Shown here one piece after another: positions 1-5,501 of a DNA stretch of 7,105 nucleotides. The position numbers and the translations under genes were made by a program. A model generated the notes under the pieces. The model did no database searches and had not been told where the DNA came from. It was given only the letters and a program-made list of their open reading frames with translations. The DNA is from JAFGPF01 sp964409485 (lineage in GTDB: Bacteria > Chloroflexota > Dehalococcoidia > Dehalococcoidales > RBG-16-60-22), in the NCBI GenBank assembly GCA_964409485.1, contig CAYPDM010000076.1, positions 1-7,105 of the forward strand, in the 5' to 3' direction. Each line of letters opens with the position of its first letter. Position 1 is the stretch's first letter.

Positions 1-1670
1 TTAAAGTCCAGTATGTTCAGCCGCAACTGCTCTTTCCCGCCCCAACGGTCTATCTCCATGTTGTAGACAACATCTATAGCCGCTGATAGTTCATCCCGGT
101 GACTGGCCAGCCGGAATGCCACCGCGTCCCAGACCGTGCCTCCCTGCTTGAGCTTCATCCGCAAATGCTCCCCGCCGTTGCCCATGGTGCGGTGCTCCGG
201 CACTTCCACCCCCTTGCTCATGAAAATCGGCACCGGGTTGCCTATTCCGAAAGGCGCCAGGAGCTGCGTCGTCTGGTAAGTGTCCCCGCCGAGTTCGGGC
301 AGGGTAACCAGGGCGTCGATATCAAGGTGAGGACGAAGCTCCACCCCCGCAAGTTCCTCGGCGACCAGCGCTCCCAGCTCTTCTTCGAGCCGGGGCAGAT
401 TTTTCGTGGGCAGGGTAAATCCCGCCGCCGCGGCGTGGCCGCCGTAGCGGGTAAAAAGGTGGCTGAACTTGTTCAGGGCGGCGATGATGTTGAATTCCGG
501 TATGCTGCGGCAGCTGGCGTGGCTTACCTTATCCGCCGTGTGCACTACTATCGAAGGGCGGTAGAACTCCTCGGAAAGCCGGCTGGCTACCAGGCCGGCA
601 ATGCCCATGGGGTACTCCTTATCGGCGGTAAGCAGCAGGGGTGTCAGTCCCCGGGCTATCACCTGCTCTCTGGCCCGGTTCAGCGTCGCCGTGGTCATTC
701 TCTGACGCTCCTCGTTTTTTCTGGCGAGCCATAGCGCCAGCTCCTGCGCTTCCTTCGGCGATTCGGTGACGAGTAGACTGTAGCCGGTCAGGCCGTCGGC
801 CAGCCTGCCGGCGGCGTTCAGGCAGGGGGCGATAACCCAGGAAATACTGTCCTCGTTAAGACGGCCCGGCTCCAGCCTCATCTGGCTTATCAGTTGCCGG
901 AGACCGGGTCGCGGCCTGGCATTCATCTGTTTCAGGCCTGCTTTAATAAGGTAGCGGTTTTCGCCCAGCGGCGGCGACATATCCGCGACGGTGCCGATAG
1001 CCACCAGGTCGATAACCCTTTCTAATAATTCCTCCTTGCCGAGGTTGCTGAACAACGCCTGGAGCAGTTTAAAAGCTACCCCCACCCCGGCCAGCCCCGT
1101 GAACGGGTAAGCCGAGTCCTTCAGCTTGGGGTCGATAACGGCTATGGCCTCCGGTATTGCTTCCAGGGGATTGTGATGGTCGGTGACGATGATATCGAGT
1201 CCCGTCTTCATCGCCTTTTTTACCTCGACCGCATCGGTAACGCCGCAATCGACCGTTATAACCAGGCTCGCGCCCTGTTCCTGGAGTCCCTTAAGGGCGG
1301 CTGTGGTCAATCCGTGTCCCTCCGTCTGGCGGTGGGGTATGTAGGGGATGGCCTTGACACCGAGGAATGTTAAACCCTGCACCAGGACCGCGGTGGAAGT
1401 CATGCCGTCCGCATCGAAGTCCCCGAAGATGCCGACGGTCTCGCCGGAAAGCATGGCCTGGTAGATTCTGAATACCCCCTTTTCCATGCCGGGGAGTAGA
1501 AAAGGGTCGCTCAAGAGGCTCTCGTCGCTGGCCAGGAATGACTTGAAGTTCTCCGGTCGGGTGATGCCGCGATTATATAGTAGCTGTGTCAGCAGCGGGG
1601 AAAAGCCGGAGTCGCTGACCATCTGTTGGTCGGTTACGGGCGGCAGCAGGTTCCAGCGACTATGGCTCAA
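1..1670 (-). CDS. recJ: Single-stranded-DNA-specific exonuclease RecJ, 3' end cut by window edge
   Basis: RecJ is a cytoplasmic DHH-family nuclease that degrades single-stranded DNA 5' to 3' in recombination (RecF pathway), base excision and mismatch repair. Reading the minus strand gives 556 codons with no stop. The DHH-domain motifs are present in order: DFDADG at residues 84-89, the motif II Asp at 141 (VDCG) and DHH at 164-166. NAAGRL follows at 285-290, and the DHHA1 motif GGHAAAAGF begins at 410. The end of the frame (NILDF) matches the usual end of the OB-fold domain, so only a codon or so and the stop are probably missing. The start is TTG at 1670, because the conserved opening (RWNLLPPV) lies upstream of the first in-frame ATG. 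A GAGG sequence sits six bases before the TTG, inside the last codons of fabF. The gene begins one base after the fabF stop, which suggests cotranscription and translational coupling. At about 557 residues it is a short RecJ without the C-terminal extension of the Bacillus protein. Motifs are seen directly; biochemical role is from the family. Confidence 0.95.
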   Translation of the reverse strand, partial: MSHSRWNLLPPVTDQQMVSDSGFSPLLTQLLYNRGITRPENFKSFLASDESLLSDPFLLPGMEKGVFRIYQAMLSGETVGIFGDFDADGMTSTAVLVQGLTFLGVKAIPYIPHRQTEGHGLTTAALKGLQEQGASLVITVDCGVTDAVEVKKAMKTGLDIIVTDHHNPLEAIPEAIAVIDPKLKDSAYPFTGLAGVGVAFKLLQALFSNLGKEELLERVIDLVAIGTVADMSPPLGENRYLIKAGLKQMNARPRPGLRQLISQMRLEPGRLNEDSISWVIAPCLNAAGRLADGLTGYSLLVTESPKEAQELALWLARKNEERQRMTTATLNRAREQVIARGLTPLLLTADKEYPMGIAGLVASRLSEEFYRPSIVVHTADKVSHASCRSIPEFNIIAALNKFSHLFTRYGGHAAAAGFTLPTKNLPRLEEELGALVAEELAGVELRPHLDIDALVTLPELGGDTYQTTQLLAPFGIGNPVPIFMSKGVEVPEHRTMGNGGEHLRMKLKQGGTVWDAVAFRLASHRDELSAAIDVVYNMEIDRWGGKEQLRLNILDF

Positions 1671-1671
1671 A

Positions 1672-2925
1672 TTATGCCTCGGCGTATTTCCGTAAAATAA
1701 GTACCGAGTTGTGTCCGCCGAAGCCGAAAGAGTTGGTCAGTACCGTGTTCAACTCGGCCTTGCGGGCAGTGTTGGGTACGTAATCCAGGTCGCATTCGGG
1801 GTCGGGATTTTCGTAATTTATCGTCGGTGGTATGACCCCGTTTACAATCGTCATGATGCAGATGGCCGGTTCCATGGCACCGGCGCAGCCTATCATGTGC
1901 CCGGTCATCGACTTCGTCGAGCTGATGGGTATCTTGTAGGCCCTCTCCCCGAAGGTTGCCTTGATGGCTTTTGTCTCCATGGCATCGTTCAGCTGCGTGG
2001 ACGTGCCGTGGGCGTTGATGTAATCGATTTCCTCCGGCTTTATCCCGCCCCGTTTCATGGCCATTTGCATTGCTTTAGCTGCCCCCTCGCCGTTTGCCAT
2101 CGGCTGGGTCACGTGGAAAGAATCGGCGGTCGCCCCGTAGCCGATGATTTCCGCCAGGATATTCGCGCCCCGCTTCAGGGCGTGCTCCAGGCTTTCCAGG
2201 ATGAGAACCACCCCCCCCTCGCTGATGATAAAACCGTCACGGTCTTTATCAAAGGGACGGGAGGCCTTCTGCGGGGCATCGTTTCTGGTGGAAATCGCTT
2301 TCAGGGAGCTGAAGGCGGTGATGCCTACCGGGTTTATGATGGCCTCGGCACCGCCGGCAATCATTACCTGGGCGTTATCGTTTTTAATATACTCGTAAGC
2401 TGCACCGATAGCATCGGAGCCGCTGGAGCAGGCTGATGTGATGCACAGGTTCGGCCCTTTGACCCCCAGCGCAATTGATACCTGGGCGGCGGCTATATCC
2501 GATATCATCATCGGCGCCAGGAAAGGGCTGACCCTGTCAGGCCCCTTTTCCAGCAGTACCTGTATCTGTTCGAACAGCGTGGTCAGGCCGCCGATGCCGC
2601 TCCCGATGAACACGCCGATATCATCCTGGTTGGAAGCGTCGATTCGCAGGTCGGCCTGCTTTACGGCCTGGAGGCCGGCGGCAACCGCCAGCTGGGCGAA
2701 ACGGTCCATGCGGCGGGCGCTCTTACGGTCGATATAATTGGTAGCCTCGAACCCCTTGACCTCGCCGGCGAACTTGACCTCCATGTTCGAGGTGTCGAAA
2801 AGGGTTATATAATCAATGCCGGATTTACCGGTGACTAGATTGTCCCAGGTGGTGGCCATGTCCAGGCCGAGCGGGGTAAGAGCCCCGATACCGGTAACTA
2901 CAACTCTATTTAAGTGGCTGTTAAT
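1672..2925 (-). CDS. fabF: 3-oxoacyl-[acyl-carrier-protein] synthase II (FabF), probable ATT start
   Basis: FabF condenses malonyl-ACP with a growing acyl-ACP in the cytosolic type II fatty-acid synthase, releasing CO2. The thiolase-fold catalytic residues are all present. In full-length numbering these are the nucleophile Cys166 in TSACSSG, His306 in NAHGTST, Lys338 in SSTKSMTGH, and His343. Each is offset by three from E. coli FabF (163, 303, 335, 340). The C-terminal glycine-rich loop SFGFGGHN is intact. The first ATG is at 2859, but starting there would remove the conserved first strand RVVVTGIGALTPLG, which is encoded in frame just upstream. Between the upstream in-frame stop and that strand there is no ATG, GTG, TTG or CTG. 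The only codon well placed after the perfect AAGGAGG at 2940-2934 is ATT at 2925, eight bases away. That gives 417 residues, the normal FabF length. The gene stands apart from other fatty-acid genes here and is followed by recJ after one base. The function is secure; the ATT start is inferred. Confidence 0.93.
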   Translation of the reverse strand: MNSHLNRVVVTGIGALTPLGLDMATTWDNLVTGKSGIDYITLFDTSNMEVKFAGEVKGFEATNYIDRKSARRMDRFAQLAVAAGLQAVKQADLRIDASNQDDIGVFIGSGIGGLTTLFEQIQVLLEKGPDRVSPFLAPMMISDIAAAQVSIALGVKGPNLCITSACSSGSDAIGAAYEYIKNDNAQVMIAGGAEAIINPVGITAFSSLKAISTRNDAPQKASRPFDKDRDGFIISEGGVVLILESLEHALKRGANILAEIIGYGATADSFHVTQPMANGEGAAKAMQMAMKRGGIKPEEIDYINAHGTSTQLNDAMETKAIKATFGERAYKIPISSTKSMTGHMIGCAGAMEPAICIMTIVNGVIPPTINYENPDPECDLDYVPNTARKAELNTVLTNSFGFGGHNSVLILRKYAEA

Positions 2926-2933
2926 TGTAGTAG

Positions 2934-2940
2934 CCTCCTT
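2934..2940 (-). promoter_or_regulatory. Shine-Dalgarno of fabF
   Basis: The minus strand reads AAGGAGG here, a perfect anti-SD match. It lies eight bases before ATT at 2925 but about 74 bases before the first ATG of the frame at 2859. This spacing is the main reason for placing the fabF start at the ATT. Confidence 0.8.
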
Positions 2941-2988
2941 GTTTTATAGGTTGATGGGGATAACCAGTCCGCAGAGGAATTCAGTTAA

Positions 2989-3017
2989 TTTTTAACATAT
3001 TTTGCATTTATTTTCAA
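2989..3017 (-). promoter_or_regulatory. Candidate promoter for fabF-recJ
   Basis: On the minus strand, TTGAAA (3017-3012, five of six matches to the -35 consensus) is followed after 17 bases by TAAAAA (2994-2989, four of six matches to the -10). The setting is AT-rich. Transcription would start near 2983 and give a leader of roughly 58 bases before the ATT. A small inverted repeat, GTTAA-TTT-TTAAC at 2984-2996, overlaps the -10 and could be an operator or chance. The -10 match is mediocre, so this is a candidate only. Confidence 0.35.
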
Positions 3018-3032
3018 GTCGGCATGCGTTTT

Positions 3033-3062
3033 TTGACCCCGCTGGGACGGTCACAGTATAAT
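3033..3062 (+). promoter_or_regulatory. Strong sigma-70-type promoter of mtaB
   Basis: TTGACC at 3033-3038 (five of six) and a perfect TATAAT at 3057-3062 are separated by 18 bases. The expected transcription start is about 3069-3070. The last two bases of the -10 box are the A and T of the first in-frame ATG (3061), so that codon cannot be in the mRNA made from this promoter. The promoter faces away from fabF, in a divergent arrangement. Confidence 0.7.
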
Positions 3063-3099
3063 GTCTTACGTCATCACAGCATACCCGGAACAAGCGCAC

Positions 3100-4368
3100 A
3101 TGAAAAAAAGAGCGGAAAGACCCACGGTAGCCCTGGAAAGCCTGGGATGCAAGTTGAACCAGGCGGAAATACAGTCCCTGGCGCGTCAGCTTGCCGGGGC
3201 CGGCTATAGACTGGTATCGCCGGCGGATAAAGCCGATATTTATATCCTCAATACCTGCACCGTAACACACGTCGCCGACCGTAAGTCGCGTCACCTGCTG
3301 CGGCTGGCCCGCCGCAGGAATCCGGCGGCGCGTCTGTTAGCCATCGGCTGCTACGCCCAGCGCTCGCCGAATGAGCTCGCCGGGATTGAGGGGGTGGAAC
3401 TCGTTCTGGATAATCGGCAGAAATGGCACCTGTTAAAATTACTGGATGATATCGGCAGTATCAACAGCCCGTCGCCCCCGGCCTCCGTAATCCCGCGCGA
3501 AGGAGGCCGCCGTACCCGTGTCTTTGTCAAGGTACAGGACGGCTGCCGCAGCTTCTGCGCCTACTGCATCGTGCCCCTGGTGAGGAGCCGCGTGAAAAGC
3601 GTGCCGGCGGAAAAGGTGGTTGCCCTTGTCAAAGAGCTGGCGGCGGAAGGCTGTCAGGAGGTGGTATTGACCGGTACGGAAATCGGTACATATGACTATA
3701 GCGGCACCGACTTTAAAAGGCTGCTGGAGAGGGTACTTTCGGAAACGGGAATGCCCCGCTTGAGGATATCCTCCCTCCAGCCCCCGGAAATTTCACCGGA
3801 GCTTATCGGACTCTGGCAAAACCCCCGGCTTTGCCCGCACTTTCACCTGTCTTTACAGAGCGGCAGCGACAGCGTTCTGGAGCGCATGAAGCGGCGTTAT
3901 CATACTGCCGGCTACCATGACGTGGTTGCCCTGATTCGGGATTCGGTGCCGGGGGCGGCTGTTACCACCGATGTCATCGTGGGCTTTCCCGGCGAGACCG
4001 ACGAGGAGTTCCGAGAGACTTACGAGTTCTCTAAGCAAATGCGGTTCGCCCGCATCCATGTCTTCCCTTATTCCCCCCGCCCCGGCACGGCGGCGGCGAA
4101 CATGCCGCGGCAGGTGCCTGAAAAAATAAAGAAGCAGCGCAGTCAGCAGATGCTGGCCCTGGCTGAAGAAAACGTTAAAAAATTTCAGCAGGAGTTCCTG
4201 GGCAGGACTCTGGAAGTCCTCTGGGAGAAGAAGGCCGGCGGTGTCTGGTCCGGCCTGACCGGCAACTATATCAAGGTGTATACACGGAGCGGGGGAGACC
4301 TGGCTAACCGCCTGTTGCCGGTGAAACTGGCCAAGCTTTACCGGGACGGGGTTTGGGGGGAGGTTTAA
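3100..4368 (+). CDS. mtaB: tRNA t6A37 methylthiotransferase MtaB (radical SAM)
   Basis: MtaB is a radical-SAM, two-[4Fe-4S] enzyme that adds a methylthio group to N6-threonylcarbamoyladenosine at position 37 of tRNAs reading ANN codons, forming ms2t6A. In the 422-residue product, the N-terminal UPF0004 domain supplies Cys17 (LGCKLNQ), Cys53 (NTCTVT) and Cys84 (IGCYAQ). The radical SAM cluster motif is C149-x3-C153-x2-C156 (GCRSFCAYC). The radical SAM core follows, including VGFPGETDEEF, and the last 65 or so residues look like a TRAM RNA-binding domain. The LGCKLNQ opening resembles MtaB rather than MiaB, although a related MiaB-like subfamily is possible. The frame extends up to ATG 3061, but that codon lies inside a -10 box. 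ATG 3100 gives a leader of about 30 bases and a protein beginning MKKRAERPTVALESLG, as expected for the family. Its ribosome site is weak (GGA ten bases upstream). The gene converges with the next one after a 12-bp gap, in which I see no clear terminator. Confidence 0.9.
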   Translation: MKKRAERPTVALESLGCKLNQAEIQSLARQLAGAGYRLVSPADKADIYILNTCTVTHVADRKSRHLLRLARRRNPAARLLAIGCYAQRSPNELAGIEGVELVLDNRQKWHLLKLLDDIGSINSPSPPASVIPREGGRRTRVFVKVQDGCRSFCAYCIVPLVRSRVKSVPAEKVVALVKELAAEGCQEVVLTGTEIGTYDYSGTDFKRLLERVLSETGMPRLRISSLQPPEISPELIGLWQNPRLCPHFHLSLQSGSDSVLERMKRRYHTAGYHDVVALIRDSVPGAAVTTDVIVGFPGETDEEFRETYEFSKQMRFARIHVFPYSPRPGTAAANMPRQVPEKIKKQRSQQMLALAEENVKKFQQEFLGRTLEVLWEKKAGGVWSGLTGNYIKVYTRSGGDLANRLLPVKLAKLYRDGVWGEV

Positions 4369-4380
4369 ACTCTCTGGCCC

Positions 4381-4737
4381 TTACTCCATCACCGGGCGGT
4401 TTTCCAGTATCTCCCTAAGCGATTTTGTCGGCATCAGGAAATCGTTCTCGGAGAGGTAGGACTCGCCGATGATTCTCATCTTTTCCAGCAGCGCGTGGAA
4501 GTTAATCCCCCAGCCGATTCCCCAGGCCTCCGGCGTGAAAATCCGGCTGTTATCCGTGTTCCAGTAGGATTCCCTGAATCGCTCGATTGTCGGCAGCCGG
4601 AAATCGTAGGGTATGAGGCCCAGCTTGCCGTGCCAGTGCCTTTCCTCGCTCGGCTTTTCCATTTCCTGGCATACCGCGGCGAGGGTGATGGTGATTGCCG
4701 CCGCCTGAATAAGCCTGCTAATCCAGACCTTGCCCAT
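4381..4737 (-). CDS. Small DUF5808-like protein of unknown function
   Basis: This is a 118-residue protein with no assigned function. The central segment (about residues 58-80, from SYWNTDNSRIFTPE through WGIGWGINF) resembles the DUF5808 signature: an aromatic-rich stretch with an Asn-Asp-Arg-Phe-Pro pattern and a final G-x-GW-x-x-NF. I recognise this by pattern only. Before it comes HWHGKLGLIPYDFRLPT (34-50). Residues 5-23 are fairly hydrophobic but contain an Arg and end at a Cys without a proper lipobox, so I call neither a signal peptide nor a firm membrane segment. The ATG is preceded by AAAGGAG with five bases of spacing, a strong ribosome site. It lies 12 bases downstream of the acetyltransferase gene, so the two are almost certainly one transcript. 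The coding call is strong because of the ribosome site and spacing; the family call is tentative. Confidence 0.78.
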   Translation of the reverse strand: MGKVWISRLIQAAAITITLAAVCQEMEKPSEERHWHGKLGLIPYDFRLPTIERFRESYWNTDNSRIFTPEAWGIGWGINFHALLEKMRIIGESYLSENDFLMPTKSLREILENRPVME

Positions 4738-4749
4738 AACAGCTCCTTT

Positions 4750-5235
4750 TCAGTTATCGTTGATTATTATTCCCATCACTACCGATGTTTCAATCTGGCG
4801 CGGTGGAATGTCCCAGTATTTCGCCAGCAGTGCGTCTTTGTCAGGTAGCAGATTAAATCCGTGTTTCCGGTAAAAATCAATCGCCCAGTACGCCGCCGCC
4901 CATGTACCCACCAGCAGGCTCCGGGTAGTTGCCAGTTCCTTGAGGTGGTCGAGCAGCCCTTTGCCGATTCCCTGTTGCTGGTACTGCGGCAGCACGTAGG
5001 CATGGCGGATAAGCGTGACGTCTTTTATCGACTCGATGCCCATGACGCCGACCAGTTCCCCGCCGACTTCCCAGCCGTAGAATATTACCCGTTTCATCTC
5101 CTGTTCCAGCTCCTCCTCGGGCATATAGGGCTGGTGATAGCAGTCCGCCTCGATGACGCCGTCGTAGGCTTTGGCGGCCTCGTTGATGATGCCGTACATT
5201 TTTCCGGTATCTTCCGCCCCGCATACGCGAATCAT
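4750..5235 (-). CDS. GNAT-family N-acetyltransferase
   Basis: This 161-residue protein has the single-domain GNAT fold, which transfers an acetyl group from acetyl-CoA to an amine on a small molecule or protein. The acetyl-CoA-binding motif A is clear at residues 77-91: RHAYVLPQYQQQGIG, containing the Q-x-x-G-x-G pyrophosphate loop (Q86, G89, G91). A helix follows (GLLDHLKELA). The motif B region AIDFYRKHGF (118-127) carries the usual Tyr (122). The strand before motif A (VGVMGIES) is also typical. The substrate cannot be read from the sequence. The ATG at 5235 gives a standard N-terminus; its ribosome site is poor (AAAGGA, 14 bases away). The gene leads a two-gene operon with the DUF5808-like gene and is divergent from the PEP carboxykinase gene. 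Confidence 0.88.
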   Translation of the reverse strand: MIRVCGAEDTGKMYGIINEAAKAYDGVIEADCYHQPYMPEEELEQEMKRVIFYGWEVGGELVGVMGIESIKDVTLIRHAYVLPQYQQQGIGKGLLDHLKELATTRSLLVGTWAAAYWAIDFYRKHGFNLLPDKDALLAKYWDIPPRQIETSVVMGIIINDN

Positions 5236-5262
5236 AAATTTGTATACCGTCCTTTACCATTG

Positions 5263-5268
5263 ATTATA
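5263..5268 (-). promoter_or_regulatory. Candidate -10 box of the GNAT/DUF5808-like operon
   Basis: A perfect TATAAT on the minus strand lies 27 bases before the acetyltransferase ATG, predicting a leader of about 20 bases. No good -35 is visible at 16-18 bases; the best is TTCCCT. The match to the -10 and its placement support it, but the missing -35 keeps confidence low. Confidence 0.45.
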
Positions 5269-5312
5269 CAATTGGTGATTTATTAAGGGAAGCCCATTAA
5301 GAACAAAATACG

Positions 5313-5333
5313 GTGCGCCGGCACTTTTTTTTT
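5313..5333 (+). terminator. Possible weak intrinsic terminator or homopolymer tract
   Basis: GTGC-GCCG-GCAC (5313-5324) can form a four-base-pair GC-rich hairpin and is followed directly by nine T residues (5325-5333). The stem is short, and no plus-strand gene ends just upstream, so it may only block antisense read-through. The T tract also sits just upstream of the distal pckA -10 box, where its length could affect promoter strength. Confidence 0.2.
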
Positions 5334-5343
5334 AGAATTAATA

Positions 5344-5352
5344 TGTTATAAT
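5344..5352 (+). promoter_or_regulatory. Distal promoter of pckA (extended -10)
   Basis: TGTTATAAT is a perfect TATAAT (5347-5352) with the TGn extension that compensates for a weak -35; the -35 position holds only a T-rich run. Transcription would start near 5359, giving a leader of about 140 bases that contains the hairpin and short ORF described separately. Confidence 0.5.
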
Positions 5353-5382
5353 TTGAGTATCAATAACTAATGTGACCTCCGG

Positions 5383-5398
5383 ATTATCAGGAGATAAT
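5383..5398 (+). repeat. Dyad/hairpin in the pckA leader
   Basis: ATTATC (5383-5388) and GATAAT (5393-5398) are perfect inverted arms around an AGGA loop. A G-U pair and a G-C pair extend the RNA stem to eight pairs (5381-5400). The loop contains most of an AGGAG ribosome-binding-like sequence. It could be a protein-binding operator or an RNA element. Confidence 0.4.
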
Positions 5399-5403
5399 TC
5401 TCA

Positions 5404-5448
5404 ATGGCTTATGCCGGGCCGCTTTTTCCCGTCTTTTTTATGATATAG
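5404..5448 (+). CDS. Possible 14-codon leader ORF upstream of pckA
   Basis: ATG at 5404 opens a short frame, MAYAGPLFPVFFMI, ending at TAG 5446-5448. AGGAG at 5389-5393 lies ten bases upstream, partly in the loop of the hairpin at 5381-5400. The product is hydrophobic, with three Phe and two Pro among 14 residues. It lies within the leader made by the distal promoter, and its stop overlaps the proximal -10 box. No run of a single regulatory codon is seen, so an attenuation role is speculative, and an ORF this short could be chance. Confidence 0.2.
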   Translation: MAYAGPLFPVFFMI

Positions 5449-5449
5449 T
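5441..5449 (+). promoter_or_regulatory. Proximal promoter candidate of pckA (extended -10)
   Basis: TGATATAGT gives TATAGT (5444-5449, five of six) with a TGn extension and no good -35. It predicts a start near 5456 and a leader of about 46 bases, containing a six-pair hairpin, TGCCGG-TGG-CCGGCA, at 5457-5471. Confidence 0.35.
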
Positions 5450-5501
5450 GATGCTGTGCCGGTGGCCGGCAAAGCCTGATTAAGTCTTAGAGAGGTTTGA
5501 T

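Noticed and set aside
99..734. A 211-codon plus-strand frame over recJ
   Set aside because: The opposite strand carries continuous RecJ motifs through this region; the plus-strand product has no recognisable motif and a shadow-like composition.
1711..2737. Plus-strand frames of 241, 84 and 99 codons over fabF
   Set aside because: They are antisense to catalytic and conserved segments of FabF and show no family features.
2946..2951. TATAAA on the minus strand as a fabF -10 box
   Set aside because: It lies only five bases before the AAGGAGG, so transcription would begin in or after the ribosome site; no -35 is present at the right distance.
2992..3294. A 100-codon minus-strand frame covering the fabF/mtaB intergenic region
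   Set aside because: It overlaps the mtaB promoter and its N-terminal Cys motifs on the other strand, and has no ribosome site or recognisable domain that I can see.
4369..4380. A bidirectional terminator between mtaB and the DUF5808-like gene
   Set aside because: The gap is 12 bases, with no GC-rich dyad and T-run visible in it or at the flanking gene ends.
4669..4725. Lipoprotein signal or membrane anchor at the start of the DUF5808-like protein
   Set aside because: The hydrophobic stretch contains an Arg, and the residue before the Cys is Val, which does not fit a lipobox; the length and charge pattern are marginal for a membrane helix.
4861..5286. A 141-codon plus-strand frame over the acetyltransferase gene
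   Set aside because: It is antisense to the GNAT motifs, and its composition is shadow-like.
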